From Flavobacterium palustre (GTDB lineage: Bacteria; Bacteroidota; Bacteroidia; Flavobacteriales; Flavobacteriaceae), in contig NZ_BMGA01000001.1 in NCBI RefSeq assembly GCF_014639535.1, positions 372,001-436,000 of the forward strand: DNA of 64,000 nucleotides. The letters are read 5' to 3'. Below the pieces are notes generated by a model. That model saw only the letters and a list, made by a program, of their open reading frames with translations. It had not been told where the DNA came from and searched no databases. Position 1 is the stretch's first letter, and the number at the start of each line of letters is the position of its first letter. Below, one piece after another: positions 1-8,527 of the stretch. The position numbers and the translations under genes are program-made.

Positions 1-329
1 TACTTCAAAGCGGAACTTATAGATTAAACCATACTGCCTGGTGGTTTGTACCGGAATGGGGCGGATATGTAAATGGAGCTGGATGGAGAGATCAAACAGC
101 TGGGACAAACTTAGCCAGTGAAGGTTGGGATGATAATTTAGACGGTCGTGTAACTATTGCAGAATGGCCAAATAACAATGCCAATAAAAATGCAATTGTG
201 ATTTCGATGGGAGCTTATGATTGGTATAATGAAGATAATAGCAACGGAGTTCCTAGTCAGGCCAATGAATTCATTGGTAATATCAAACTTTTGACACAAA
301 ACAGCATCAATTATTTAGCTGGAAATTAA
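1..329 (+). CDS. C-terminal part of a surface glycan-locus protein (DUF4960-like), 5'-truncated by the window
   Basis: The frame is open from the window start (first full codon at base 3) and ends at TAA 327-329, giving 108 residues. The visible part is rich in Trp, Asn and Gly and includes WWFVPEWGG and RVTIAEWPN. I associate this with the DUF4960 type of protein that accompanies GH32 enzymes in Bacteroidota fructan loci, but this is recalled from memory and not a search result. The stop is 19 bp before the GH32 lipoprotein gene, which suggests one operon. The role is probably binding or handling of fructan at the cell surface. The N-terminus, signal peptide and exact family cannot be seen. 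Confidence 0.55.
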   Translation, partial: LQSGTYRLNHTAWWFVPEWGGYVNGAGWRDQTAGTNLASEGWDDNLDGRVTIAEWPNNNANKNAIVISMGAYDWYNEDNSNGVPSQANEFIGNIKLLTQNSINYLAGN

Positions 330-348
330 CCATATTAAAATCAACAAA

Positions 349-1905
349 ATGAACTATAGAAATATAATAACAATGGCTTCCATTTTCTTATCAGTTGTCT
401 CCTGTAGTCAGGATGATACTTATATTGGAGGTTCAATTTCGGGTGGAGAATCAGAAATAGCCAATATTTTCCCGGTACCGCCATCATTATGGATAGCCGG
501 AGAAAGTGAACCCTATTACAGTGCAGGTTATACCGGAGATATTATGCCCTTTTTCGATAATGGAAAATTTCATATTTACTTTCTTCATGATGCACAAAAT
601 AAACCGGCAGGAAAAGGATTTCATGATATTCATGAATTTCAAAGTACTGATTTGGCTCATTTCAGTTACGAAGGACAAGTCATTCCTTATGGAACAACTA
701 CCGAAGCTGATTTTGGAGTAGGTACAGGTTCTGTTGTTAAAATTGGTAATCTTTACTACTTTTATTACACAGGTCACAATGGAATCGCTGCTTTTTTACA
801 ATCAAACCCCAGAGAAAGTGTATTGTGTGCCACAAGTCCGGATTTAAAAAATTGGACAAAAATACCTTCATTTAAAATTACAGCACCTGCTGGATATTAT
901 AATTTTGATTTTAGAGATCCACATGTTTTTTACAACGAGGATTTAAATAAATATTCAATGTTAGTAAGTACACAAACCGAACCGGGCAGAAAAGCGGTTT
1001 TGTTACATTTTACCAGCGCTGATCCTGCTTCTGGAAACTGGGAAGTTCAGGCACCTATTTATACCACCACTCCACAGGAAAATTATTTAATGATGGAATG
1101 TGCTGATATTTTTAAAATGGGTAATTATTGGTATTTGATGTTTTCTGAAAATTGGAGTGCTAACAAAGGAACACATTATAAAATAGCAACTTCTATCAAC
1201 GGACCTTGGACAACACCGCAAAATGACAGAATCGATGGAGAATATTTTTATGCTGGAAAAACAGCTTCGGATGGAAACAAAAGATATGTTTTTGGTTGGA
1301 ACGCCAGAAAAACTCCGGAAACTGATTTAGGCAATAAAGATTGGGCCGGAAATATGGTAATCCATGAATTAACACAAAATTCAGATGGAACTTTAGGAAC
1401 TCAGACACCACAGGCAGTAAAAAGTTTGTTTTCTAAAAATAGTACTATTGAAGTCGATGCTACTGTAGGTAATGTTACTGCAAATAATGGTAATTACAGT
1501 TTGAGTAGTACCACTAATAAAGCAATGGTTACTTTCAAACCTATTGGTAAAAGAGCCAAAATAAATGCGGAGCTTACTTTGACCAATACAAGTGGTAGTA
1601 CCGGATTTGTTTTTCATACTAATAATACGGGAAGTTATTATAAAATTGTTTTAGATGCTACAAAAAATGCTATTATAGGATACAATTCAGCTTCACAAGA
1701 AACAACCAAAATACCATTTGGATTGCAGGCAAATACAAAATACAATGTGGAAATAATTACCGAAGGAAGCGTAGTTGTCCTTTATATTAATGGAAAAGCA
1801 GCTTTGACTAATCGTGTTTACGGAAGAGATAAGTATAAATGGGGAGTTATTACTGAAGGACAAAACGCTACTGTTAGCAATCTTCAGCTTTCACAAGCTG
1901 AATAA
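349..1905 (+). CDS. GH32-family fructan hydrolase lipoprotein (levanase/inulinase-like)
   Basis: 518 aa. A lipoprotein signal ends at Cys19 (FLSVVSC). The GH32 five-blade propeller signature residues are in order: a nucleophile-type Asp64 in TGDIMPF, the RDP motif at 189-191 (FRDPHVF), and the acid/base Glu250 in MMECADIF, which keeps the classical E-C pair. The last ~150 residues form a beta-sandwich-like C-terminal module of the kind seen in GH32 enzymes (DUF4975 or concanavalin-like). The protein should cleave fructose from levan or inulin in the periplasm or on the cell surface. It lies 19 bp upstream of a fructokinase and downstream of a probable surface protein, so the context is a fructan polysaccharide utilisation locus. 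Endo- versus exo-action and linkage cannot be decided from sequence. Confidence 0.85.
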   Translation: MNYRNIITMASIFLSVVSCSQDDTYIGGSISGGESEIANIFPVPPSLWIAGESEPYYSAGYTGDIMPFFDNGKFHIYFLHDAQNKPAGKGFHDIHEFQSTDLAHFSYEGQVIPYGTTTEADFGVGTGSVVKIGNLYYFYYTGHNGIAAFLQSNPRESVLCATSPDLKNWTKIPSFKITAPAGYYNFDFRDPHVFYNEDLNKYSMLVSTQTEPGRKAVLLHFTSADPASGNWEVQAPIYTTTPQENYLMMECADIFKMGNYWYLMFSENWSANKGTHYKIATSINGPWTTPQNDRIDGEYFYAGKTASDGNKRYVFGWNARKTPETDLGNKDWAGNMVIHELTQNSDGTLGTQTPQAVKSLFSKNSTIEVDATVGNVTANNGNYSLSSTTNKAMVTFKPIGKRAKINAELTLTNTSGSTGFVFHTNNTGSYYKIVLDATKNAIIGYNSASQETTKIPFGLQANTKYNVEIITEGSVVVLYINGKAALTNRVYGRDKYKWGVITEGQNATVSNLQLSQAE

Positions 1906-1924
1906 CATTAAAAAAGGATAAAGT

Positions 1925-2830
1925 ATGAATAACGGAAAAAAACTTAAGGCGGTTGCTTATGGAGAAGTGCTTTGGGATGTTTTTGGCAACGAAAAAAAGA
2001 TCGGCGGAGCACCACTGAATGTAGCTTTACGCATGAAAACATTAGGTTGTGAAGCAGGAATGATTAGCTGCGTAGGAAATGATGAGGACGGAGAAGCTAT
2101 AATTAATCATGTTAAAAGTTTAGGACTTGAAACAGCTGCTATCATTAAATCGGAAGATTTTCCAACAGGATTGGTGAATGTAACTTTAAATGAGCGAGGT
2201 TCGGCTAGCTATGAAATTGCTTATCCATCGGCTTGGGATAAAATTATATTGAATGATGTTGCTAAAAATTTAGTTTCAGAAGCTGATGTATTAATTTACG
2301 GCAGTTTGATTTGCAGAGATCAGGTATCAAGACAAGCACTTGAAGAATTACTACTAATGGATGTTTACAAAGTATTTGATGTTAATTTGCGAAAGCCGCA
2401 TTACAACTATGAAATTCTGGAGCAATTAATGAATTCAGCTAATTTCATTAAGTTCAATGATGAGGAGCTGTTAGAAATAGCCACAGCCATGCATTCTCCT
2501 TTTGAAACTCTTGAAGAAAATATGCTTTTTTTCGCTAAAAAAACCTCAGCAACAGCTATCTGTGTGACCAAAGGAAAACATGGCGCTTTACTGCTTTGGG
2601 AAGGACAACTTTACAAAAACGAAGGTTATCCGGTTATGGTTTCAGACACTGTTGGAGCTGGAGATTCTTTTTTAGCCGCTTTAATTACATCCTTGTTAAC
2701 TGGAAAAGCACCTCAAGAATCTATTGATTTTGCCTGTGCCATTGGAGCCTTAGTAGCTCAGGCGTCAGGAGCCAATCCAGACATTTCACTTTCAGCTATT
2801 GATAATTTAATGGCTAAAGTAAACGTGTAA
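1925..2830 (+). CDS. PfkB-family carbohydrate kinase, probable fructokinase
   Basis: 301 aa, the usual length for a PfkB (ribokinase-like) sugar kinase. The N-terminal GGAPLNVA segment (27-34) matches the first PfkB signature. GAGDSF at 244-249 is the second, with Asp247 as the catalytic base. It sits 19 bp after the GH32 gene and would phosphorylate the fructose released by it before entry into glycolysis. The substrate is inferred from context; related kinases act on other sugars. It is cytoplasmic, with no signal peptide. A strong hairpin follows directly, so this is the last gene of the transcript. Confidence 0.85.
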   Translation: MNNGKKLKAVAYGEVLWDVFGNEKKIGGAPLNVALRMKTLGCEAGMISCVGNDEDGEAIINHVKSLGLETAAIIKSEDFPTGLVNVTLNERGSASYEIAYPSAWDKIILNDVAKNLVSEADVLIYGSLICRDQVSRQALEELLLMDVYKVFDVNLRKPHYNYEILEQLMNSANFIKFNDEELLEIATAMHSPFETLEENMLFFAKKTSATAICVTKGKHGALLLWEGQLYKNEGYPVMVSDTVGAGDSFLAALITSLLTGKAPQESIDFACAIGALVAQASGANPDISLSAIDNLMAKVNV

Positions 2831-2839
2831 TTTATAATT

Positions 2840-2876
2840 CAAAAGTCTGCAAATGTTTGCAGGCTTTTGTTTTTTG
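2840..2876 (+). terminator. Rho-independent terminator after the fructokinase gene
   Basis: An inverted repeat, CAAAAGTCTGCAAA / TTTGCAGGCTTTTG with one G-T pair, spans 2840-2869. A T-rich tract follows. It starts 10 bp after the fructokinase stop. Confidence 0.8.
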
Positions 2877-3156
2877 TTAGTACTATCTCGTTTGTTGAAT
2901 ACTTTGAACCTCATTCAACTCCATCCATAATTAAATAAGTTATGAATGGTGTACTATTTAATTTCTAAAACAAAACTTATTTTTTTTTAGAATTCCTTAA
3001 GGAATATAAAGATGATTTTATATGTGTCGTATTTATAAAAAGTAACCGTTTTTAAAATACGATAAGAACATATTATTACCTCTTAAAACAGTTGTTTTTT
3101 CAAAAATGACTGCGTTTATAATTATTTAACCAAGTAACCAAAAACCATTATTTATT
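2877..3156. other. Gene-free stretch before the second GH32-like gene
   Basis: No credible reading frame is present in these 280 bp. The stretch is very AT-rich and holds the palindrome TTCCTTAAGGAA near 2993-3004. I found no clean TTG/TAnnTTTG promoter pair. Because a terminator precedes it, the second GH32-like gene probably has its own promoter here. Confidence 0.4.
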
Positions 3157-4791
3157 ATGAAAATTATTTATTTATTTCAAAAAGCCCTTTGCTTAGGATT
3201 CTTCATTTTTTTATTGAACGGATGTAGTTCTGAAGCTTTAAAAGATTCTTCAGTAACATCAGATGTAGCATTATTAACAACATCCTCACTTTCATGTAAC
3301 GCTCAGGCAGAACAAACAGACTATAGTATCTATAGAATGACAGCAGATGGAAGCCGCATTGGAGATGTTATGCCTTATTATGATGCTACCAGCAATTCTT
3401 TTTATGTTTATTATTTGAAAGACATCTGGAATGACTCGACAAATAAAAGACATCCTTGGTATGGCTTTAAAACAACTGATTTTTATTCTTATTCAGAACT
3501 TTCAGCTGGCGAAATTTTGAGTTGCAATACAAACATCTGTACACAAGATTTTGCTTTAGGCACAGGTAATATTATTAAGAACGGAAGTAATTATTATGCT
3601 TTTTACACGGGACACAACCCAAATTATCCATCTTCTTGTGTGACTAAAAAAGAAGGAATTATGTTAGCCACCTCAACGAGTCTTAATACGAACTTTACTC
3701 CTAACACTTCTTTTGCAACCATATACCCTCCTACAGGACAAGGATTTGACGAGAATGATAATTTTAGAGATCCGTATGTCTTTTGGGACGCTAATTCTTC
3801 TCAATATATTATGCTTGTCTCTGCACGAAAAAATGTTAGTGGAACATGGAAAGGCGTTATTGTAAAATATACTTCTACTAACCTAATCAATTGGACCTAT
3901 CAAGGAGTACTTTATGATGGTGGCTCACAAAATTTCTTTATGATGGAAACCCCAGAAATATTTAACATTGGAAGTACTTATTACTTACTATTCTCTGACA
4001 TAAACAGTAAATTTCTATATTACAGAAAAAGCAGCTCCATAAATGGTCCATGGAGCATGCCTTCTGGATCTGATCGTTTTGATGGTACCGGATTTTATGC
4101 AGCTAAAACGGCAACTAATGGAACAGACAGATATATTTTTGCCTGGACTAATATTTTGACAGGCAATACCGATTCAGGCACTTGGGCATGGGGAGGCAAT
4201 CTTGCTGTGCATAAATTGTATCAAAAAGCTAATGGAGATCTTGCAGTTGCTATTCCACATACTTTAAAAAACAAGATGGAAACTACAAATTATACTCCGG
4301 TTCAAAATAGTCAATGGGGAAATATAACTTCATTATCGGGCGGATTGTCTTATCAGTTAAGCAGTACATCAAATTTTGATGTTGCAAACATAATTTATGA
4401 CCCTATAAATTTGGCACAGTATAAAATAAGTGCGAGTGTATCTTTTAGCAGTTGCAACAAAGATTTCGGTTTTATGATTGGAGCATGTGACGGTTATGAA
4501 AATTTCTATAGCCTCAGGTTTGTACCTTCGCAAAATAGATTTAGCCTTGACAAAACTGTTCGTTCTCAATTAAATACAAGCACTGTAGCCTATAATGATG
4601 TTCCATACACTTTTAGCCCTAACATACTATATGACATTCAGATAGTGATAGAAAATTCTATCCTTACTGTATATATTAATAATGAAGTTGCCCTTAGCAG
4701 CAGGGTGTATAAAGCATCAAATACCAGCTGGGGTATCTTTACCGATAATAGCACAGCTTCTTTTTACGATATTAAAGTGACGAAACCTTGA
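3157..4791 (+). CDS. Second GH32-like lipoprotein with altered E-C motif
   Basis: 544 aa. The lipoprotein signal ends at Cys23 (LLNGCSS). The layout matches the first GH32 protein: Asp70 in RIGDVMPYYD, RDP at 204-206 (FRDPYVF), and Glu264 in MMETPEIF, then a C-terminal sandwich module. The acid/base Glu is present, but the following Cys of the usual E-C pair is Thr265. The enzyme probably still hydrolyses fructans or fructosides, perhaps with different specificity. It is separated from the first GH32 unit by a terminator and 326 bp, so it may be controlled separately. The family call is good; catalytic activity is inferred. Confidence 0.75.
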   Translation: MKIIYLFQKALCLGFFIFLLNGCSSEALKDSSVTSDVALLTTSSLSCNAQAEQTDYSIYRMTADGSRIGDVMPYYDATSNSFYVYYLKDIWNDSTNKRHPWYGFKTTDFYSYSELSAGEILSCNTNICTQDFALGTGNIIKNGSNYYAFYTGHNPNYPSSCVTKKEGIMLATSTSLNTNFTPNTSFATIYPPTGQGFDENDNFRDPYVFWDANSSQYIMLVSARKNVSGTWKGVIVKYTSTNLINWTYQGVLYDGGSQNFFMMETPEIFNIGSTYYLLFSDINSKFLYYRKSSSINGPWSMPSGSDRFDGTGFYAAKTATNGTDRYIFAWTNILTGNTDSGTWAWGGNLAVHKLYQKANGDLAVAIPHTLKNKMETTNYTPVQNSQWGNITSLSGGLSYQLSSTSNFDVANIIYDPINLAQYKISASVSFSSCNKDFGFMIGACDGYENFYSLRFVPSQNRFSLDKTVRSQLNTSTVAYNDVPYTFSPNILYDIQIVIENSILTVYINNEVALSSRVYKASNTSWGIFTDNSTASFYDIKVTKP

Positions 4792-4870
4792 TGAGATTTT
4801 GAATTCTTAACATCATTTCCTGAGTTCTCACTCCTTTAAAAAAGAATTTAGTTTTTTTAATTAATTGCAT

Positions 4871-4910
4871 AAAAAAAACCTCGAAAACCATAGTGTTTTC
4901 GAGGTTTTTT
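4871..4910. terminator. Bidirectional terminator between the GH32-like gene and tRNA-Ser
   Basis: A perfect 10-bp stem, CCTCGAAAAC / GTTTTCGAGG, with a 6-nt loop (4889-4894), is flanked by an A-run on the left and a T-run on the right. It can end transcripts from the plus-strand gene stopping at 4791 and from the minus-strand tRNA. Confidence 0.85.
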
Positions 4911-4923
4911 GCTTTTTATCTAG

Positions 4924-5010
4924 CAGAGAGAAAGGGATTCGAACCCTCGATACAGTTACCCATATACTAGCTTTCCAGGCTAGCTCCTTCAACCACTCGG
5001 ACACCTCTCT
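4924..5010 (-). tRNA. tRNA-Ser(GGA)
   Basis: Read on the minus strand, 87 nt fold as a class II tRNA. The acceptor stem AGAGAGG pairs with TCTCTCT (last pair G-T), with discriminator G at 4924. The anticodon stem CTAGC/GCTAG holds loop CTGGAAA, anticodon GGA. A long variable arm follows, and the T-loop is TTCGAAT. The long variable arm and discriminator G fit serine. The 3' CCA is not encoded. Reading frames that cross this locus on both strands are not genes. Confidence 0.95.
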
Positions 5011-5067
5011 ATTTCGGATTGCAAATAACATTAAAAAATCTGAATTAGAAAAGCCAAATTGCATTTT

Positions 5068-6096
5068 TTATGACATTTCTCCTCTTAAAGGAGTTTCAAA
5101 TACTGTTTGAAAGTCTTTGGCTGGAATATTTTGCCCTAACAAATACATTAATTTGGTAATCGCAGCCTCGGTAGTACAGTCTTTTCCTGAAATCACTCCT
5201 ATTTGTTTTAATGCAGAACTTACTTCATACTGTCCCATATTGACACTTCCACTGGTGCATTGGGTTACATTGACAATATGCAAACCTTTGGCAATAGCCT
5301 TTTCTATTAAATGTAAGAACCATTCTTCTGTTGGTGCATTTCCGGAACCATAAGTTTCCAGAACAATTCCTTTTAGATTTGGAATAGCAAGCAGGGCGGC
5401 AAAAACCGTTTCCCCTATGCCCGGAAACATTTTTATGATAATCACATTTGTATCTAAAGCAGCATGAACCTTCAATTCTTTGGCACTTTCTTTAGCCAAA
5501 AACAATTCGGTTTTAAAATGCAAATTCACACCTGATTCTACCAAAGCAGGATAATTGGGCGAGGCAAAAGCGTTAAAATGCTCCGAATTAATCTTAGTTG
5601 TTCGATTACCACGATACAATTTGTATTCAAAATAAAGGCAAACTTCGGTAATTACAGGCTTGTTATTTTCCTGCAAAGAGGCTATTTGAATTGCCGTTAT
5701 GAGATTTTCCTTGGCATCAGTGCGTAAATCACCAATAGGTAGTTGCGAACCCGTTAAAATAACCGGTTTGGACAAATTTTCGAGCATAAAACTCAAAGCA
5801 GAAGCCGTATACGACATGGTATCTGAACCATGAAGCACCACAAAACCATCAAATCCGGAATAATTAGCTGTAATTATTTCAACAATTTCAGCCCATTTTT
5901 CGGGTTTCATATTAGAAGAATCAATTGGATTCTGAAACGAAATGGTTTCTATATCACAATCCAATTGTTTCAACTCAGGAATTCTTTGTAATAATTTACT
6001 AAAGTTGAAAACCCTCAGTGCTCCGGTTGTAAAATCCTTGCGCATTCCAATGGTTCCCCCAGTGTAAATTAAAAGAATTTTAGTCCTTGAGTTCAT
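5068..6096 (-). CDS. ansA: L-asparaginase, type I (cytoplasmic)
   Basis: 342 aa, no signal peptide. The asparaginase signatures are clear: TGGTIGM at 12-18 near the N-terminus, HGSDTM at 89-94 with Ser91, Asp92 and Thr93, and Lys168 in YRGNRTTK, matching the catalytic Thr-Asp-Lys arrangement of the family. The reaction is L-asparagine + water to aspartate + ammonia. The start overlaps the end of the upstream acyltransferase gene by 17 bp, which points to a shared transcript and translational coupling. Absence of a signal peptide favours the housekeeping type I enzyme over the periplasmic type II. Confidence 0.92.
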   Translation of the reverse strand: MNSRTKILLIYTGGTIGMRKDFTTGALRVFNFSKLLQRIPELKQLDCDIETISFQNPIDSSNMKPEKWAEIVEIITANYSGFDGFVVLHGSDTMSYTASALSFMLENLSKPVILTGSQLPIGDLRTDAKENLITAIQIASLQENNKPVITEVCLYFEYKLYRGNRTTKINSEHFNAFASPNYPALVESGVNLHFKTELFLAKESAKELKVHAALDTNVIIIKMFPGIGETVFAALLAIPNLKGIVLETYGSGNAPTEEWFLHLIEKAIAKGLHIVNVTQCTSGSVNMGQYEVSSALKQIGVISGKDCTTEAAITKLMYLLGQNIPAKDFQTVFETPLRGEMS

Positions 6097-7222
6097 GGGT
6101 ATATTTCAATTTATTGACCACCGGATTAGCATACATGGCTAATATTCCCTGGAAGGCAATAGGATTTGAAGCATCAATTCGTTTTTCTAATCTACGAACA
6201 AAAACAGCCTTTTCATCCTCAGTATATTGATTCGAATATTTATCAGTATTATTCAAAATATCGTAAGCAATATAATTCGTTGGCCACAATTTATAGCTGG
6301 TCAAAATCGAATCGTCAATGGCTTGTGCCAAAGCCTGAATCTGTTTATTCACATTGTCGTTTTCGGCAACAATAGCATCAATTTCTGTATCTAGAACTTT
6401 TCCGATATGGATAAAAATACGTTTTTTAGGACCTAAAGCACCGCTTAAAATGGTCATAAAATCCTCATTCTCCTGTTTTACATATACTTCATTATTTGCT
6501 TCAGCCAGTAATTGAGGCATTTTTAAAGCATCGGTAGGATCATATTCATAGGAAATGGAAACCGGAACAATCTTCAGTTTTTTGAAATAATCCATCAGAT
6601 TCGCTTCATCAGAAGCCATTCCTATCATTTTTAAAACGCCCGGATTAGTAGCATCATTTCCGTCTTTTGTTCGTCCTTCGCGTTGTGCAATCCAAACCGA
6701 GCGGTTTTCGTGCTGCAACAACTGACTGATATACTCTGATAATGTTTTAGAACTTTGCAGCATCTCTCTAGGACCTAAACCTCGTTGTACCAGGAAATTT
6801 CGGTTCAACTTAGCCAAAACATTCAAGAAAGGCTGTTTGACCAAATTATCTCCAATTGCCGAAGCCGTCATCACCAAATCATGTTCAAATAAAATAGCAT
6901 TTAACAAAGTGGTATCTAAAAGAATATCGCGATGATTAGAAATAAACAAATACGGAGTATTAGGCTCTAAGTGTTCAAAACCCGAAGTCGACAAACCTTC
7001 GGAACTTTTTTCTAATACTTTTTGAACTGATTGGTAAATAAAATTACACTGAAAATCACGAATAGAATGCGTTTTCAATAATTGTTCTTTCCAAACTTCA
7101 TCATCAACATCAGGGAAAGAAAAATTCATCAACGACTTCAACATAGGATGATGAAGTACTTTTCTTATCGCTTTATTTATTTCGGTATCATAATAGGGCC
7201 GAATCTCGTCAAACTTTTGCAT
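6080..7222 (-). CDS. Glycerolipid acyltransferase (PlsC/PlsB-like)
   Basis: 380 aa. The acyltransferase block I is NHRDILLD at 96-103. Block III appears as QREGRTKDGND (180-190), and a block IV-like VPVSISYEYDP follows. The spacing from His97 to Asp103 is five residues, not the four of the textbook HX4D box; Asp99 is an alternative. The protein probably acylates a glycerophosphate or lysophospholipid in membrane lipid synthesis at the cytoplasmic face. It has no signal peptide. Its 3' end overlaps the ansA start by 17 bp. The exact acceptor and acyl donor are unknown. Confidence 0.75.
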   Translation of the reverse strand: MQKFDEIRPYYDTEINKAIRKVLHHPMLKSLMNFSFPDVDDEVWKEQLLKTHSIRDFQCNFIYQSVQKVLEKSSEGLSTSGFEHLEPNTPYLFISNHRDILLDTTLLNAILFEHDLVMTASAIGDNLVKQPFLNVLAKLNRNFLVQRGLGPREMLQSSKTLSEYISQLLQHENRSVWIAQREGRTKDGNDATNPGVLKMIGMASDEANLMDYFKKLKIVPVSISYEYDPTDALKMPQLLAEANNEVYVKQENEDFMTILSGALGPKKRIFIHIGKVLDTEIDAIVAENDNVNKQIQALAQAIDDSILTSYKLWPTNYIAYDILNNTDKYSNQYTEDEKAVFVRRLEKRIDASNPIAFQGILAMYANPVVNKLKYTHELKD

Positions 7223-7283
7223 TTATGGTATTATTAGAAAAACAAATGAACAAAAAAAATATTAAATTTTAGCGAATTCTATT

Positions 7284-8063
7284 TTAAATCCCAAAAATTG
7301 CTTTCGAATTATCAGTAGTAATTCTGGCGATTTCACCTGCAGAAATACCGTAAATATTTGATAACTTATCAATTACATTTACCAGATAACTACTTTCATT
7401 TCTTTTGCCCCTAAAAGGAACCGGAGCCAAATAAGGCGCATCGGTTTCTAAAACAATATATTTGATATCAATTTGATTCAAAAACTGATCGATTTTACCA
7501 TTTTTAAAAGTAACTACTCCGCCAATTCCTAATTTCATATTATAAGACAAAGCCTGTAAAGCCTGCTCATAAGTCCCCGAAAAACAATGAAAAATTCCAA
7601 ATAAATCAGCCGATTTTTCTTCTTCTAAAACTTCAAAAACTTCATTAAAAGCTTCACGACAATGAATCACAATAGGTAATTTATATTCTTTTGCCAGTTG
7701 GATTTGTCTTTTAAAAGCCAATTGCTGTTCTTTCAAATGGGTTTTGTCCCAGTATAAATCGACTCCAATTTCGCCAATAGCATAGAATTTTCTCTTTTTC
7801 AGTTCTTCTTCTACATGCGTTAATTCGTCCAGATAATTGTCTTTTATATGAGTAGGATGCACACCTGTCATCAAAAAAATATGCTCTGGATATTTGGCTT
7901 CCAAATCATACATAGCTTCGGTATAAGCCGAATCGATAGCAGGAATAAAAAAACGAGTGACGCCAGCCGCTAAAGCACGCTGCATCATTTCGTCCCTGTC
8001 CTGATCAAATTCTTCGCTGTATAAATGGGTGTGGGTATCGGTAATTATGGGTTTTGTTTCCAA
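7284..8063 (-). CDS. TatD-family metal-dependent deoxyribonuclease
   Basis: 259 aa from a TTG start at 8063. The metal-binding residues are in place: His11 and His13 (THTHLY), Glu98 (GEIGVD), His134 (IHCREAF), His159 (FHCFSG) and Asp208 (ETDAPYL). Family members are 3'-5' DNases acting in repair or DNA turnover. I chose TTG because the family begins a few residues before the THTH motif. The upstream in-frame ATG at 8123 would add 20 residues (MCCLCESLCN...) encoded by an AT-rich CGCAAAG-type repeat that looks non-coding. A start at 8123 cannot be excluded from sequence alone. Confidence 0.85.
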   Translation of the reverse strand: METKPIITDTHTHLYSEEFDQDRDEMMQRALAAGVTRFFIPAIDSAYTEAMYDLEAKYPEHIFLMTGVHPTHIKDNYLDELTHVEEELKKRKFYAIGEIGVDLYWDKTHLKEQQLAFKRQIQLAKEYKLPIVIHCREAFNEVFEVLEEEKSADLFGIFHCFSGTYEQALQALSYNMKLGIGGVVTFKNGKIDQFLNQIDIKYIVLETDAPYLAPVPFRGKRNESSYLVNVIDKLSNIYGISAGEIARITTDNSKAIFGI

Positions 8064-8188
8064 GTGGTTTTCTTTAGGACGCAAAATTAAGTTATTACAC
8101 AAAGATTCGCAAAGACAACACAAAGTAGCGCAAAGAAATAATAAAGTGATTTAAACTTTTTACTAAACGTATCCTCTATAAAATAACA

Positions 8189-8340
8189 CGTCCCATAGGG
8201 ACGAACTGTTTATAGAAAACAAATTATTTACAAAAAAAGCTCCGTTAGGAGCGAACTGTATAATTAACAGACCGCTCCTAACGGAGCTAATATCCGGGGA
8301 ACACATAAATTTCTAGAAACAGGATGCTCCTCTGGAGCAT
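8189..8340. repeat. Cluster of four short palindromes (REP-like)
   Basis: Four small inverted repeats lie in a 404-bp gene-free stretch (8124-8527): CGTCCC-ATA-GGGACG at 8189-8203, GCTCC-GTTA-GGAGC at 8239-8252, its exact reverse complement GCTCC-TAAC-GGAGC at 8274-8287, and ATGCTCC-TCT-GGAGCAT at 8324-8340. The first two are each followed by GAACTGT, so they look like copies of one module. The second and third can pair with each other to form a larger 14-bp-stem hairpin. The flanks carry degenerate CGCAAA/CTTTG repeats. No gene is seen. Confidence 0.7.
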
Positions 8341-8451
8341 TATCAAAAAAGTTTAAATAAGTTCAATACAATTTTCGCAAATCTTCGCAAATCTTTGCAA
8401 ACCATATCTTTAATCTAACTCTGACAACAACATCACATAAGATTTACAAAT

Positions 8452-8489
8452 AAAAAAAGCCACACAAAAACAATAAATCTTTGTGTGGC
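8452..8489 (-). terminator. Terminator of the sigma/TPR operon
   Basis: The stem GCCACACAAA / TTTGTGTGGC (8459-8468 and 8480-8489) is followed on the minus strand by seven T. It lies 39 bp downstream of the TPR protein stop at 8528. Confidence 0.85.
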
Positions 8490-8527
8490 TTCGTGAAAAA
8501 TCTTTGTGAATCTTTGTGATATAACCC

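Noticed and set aside
4861-5110. Reading frames on both strands over the tRNA-Ser and its terminator
   Set aside because: The tRNA fold, anticodon and terminator explain the sequence fully.
8064-8123. 20-residue N-terminal extension of TatD from the ATG at 8123
   Set aside because: The stretch is Cys-rich and encoded by a low-complexity repeat; TatD proteins begin just before THTH. TTG 8063 is preferred, with some uncertainty.
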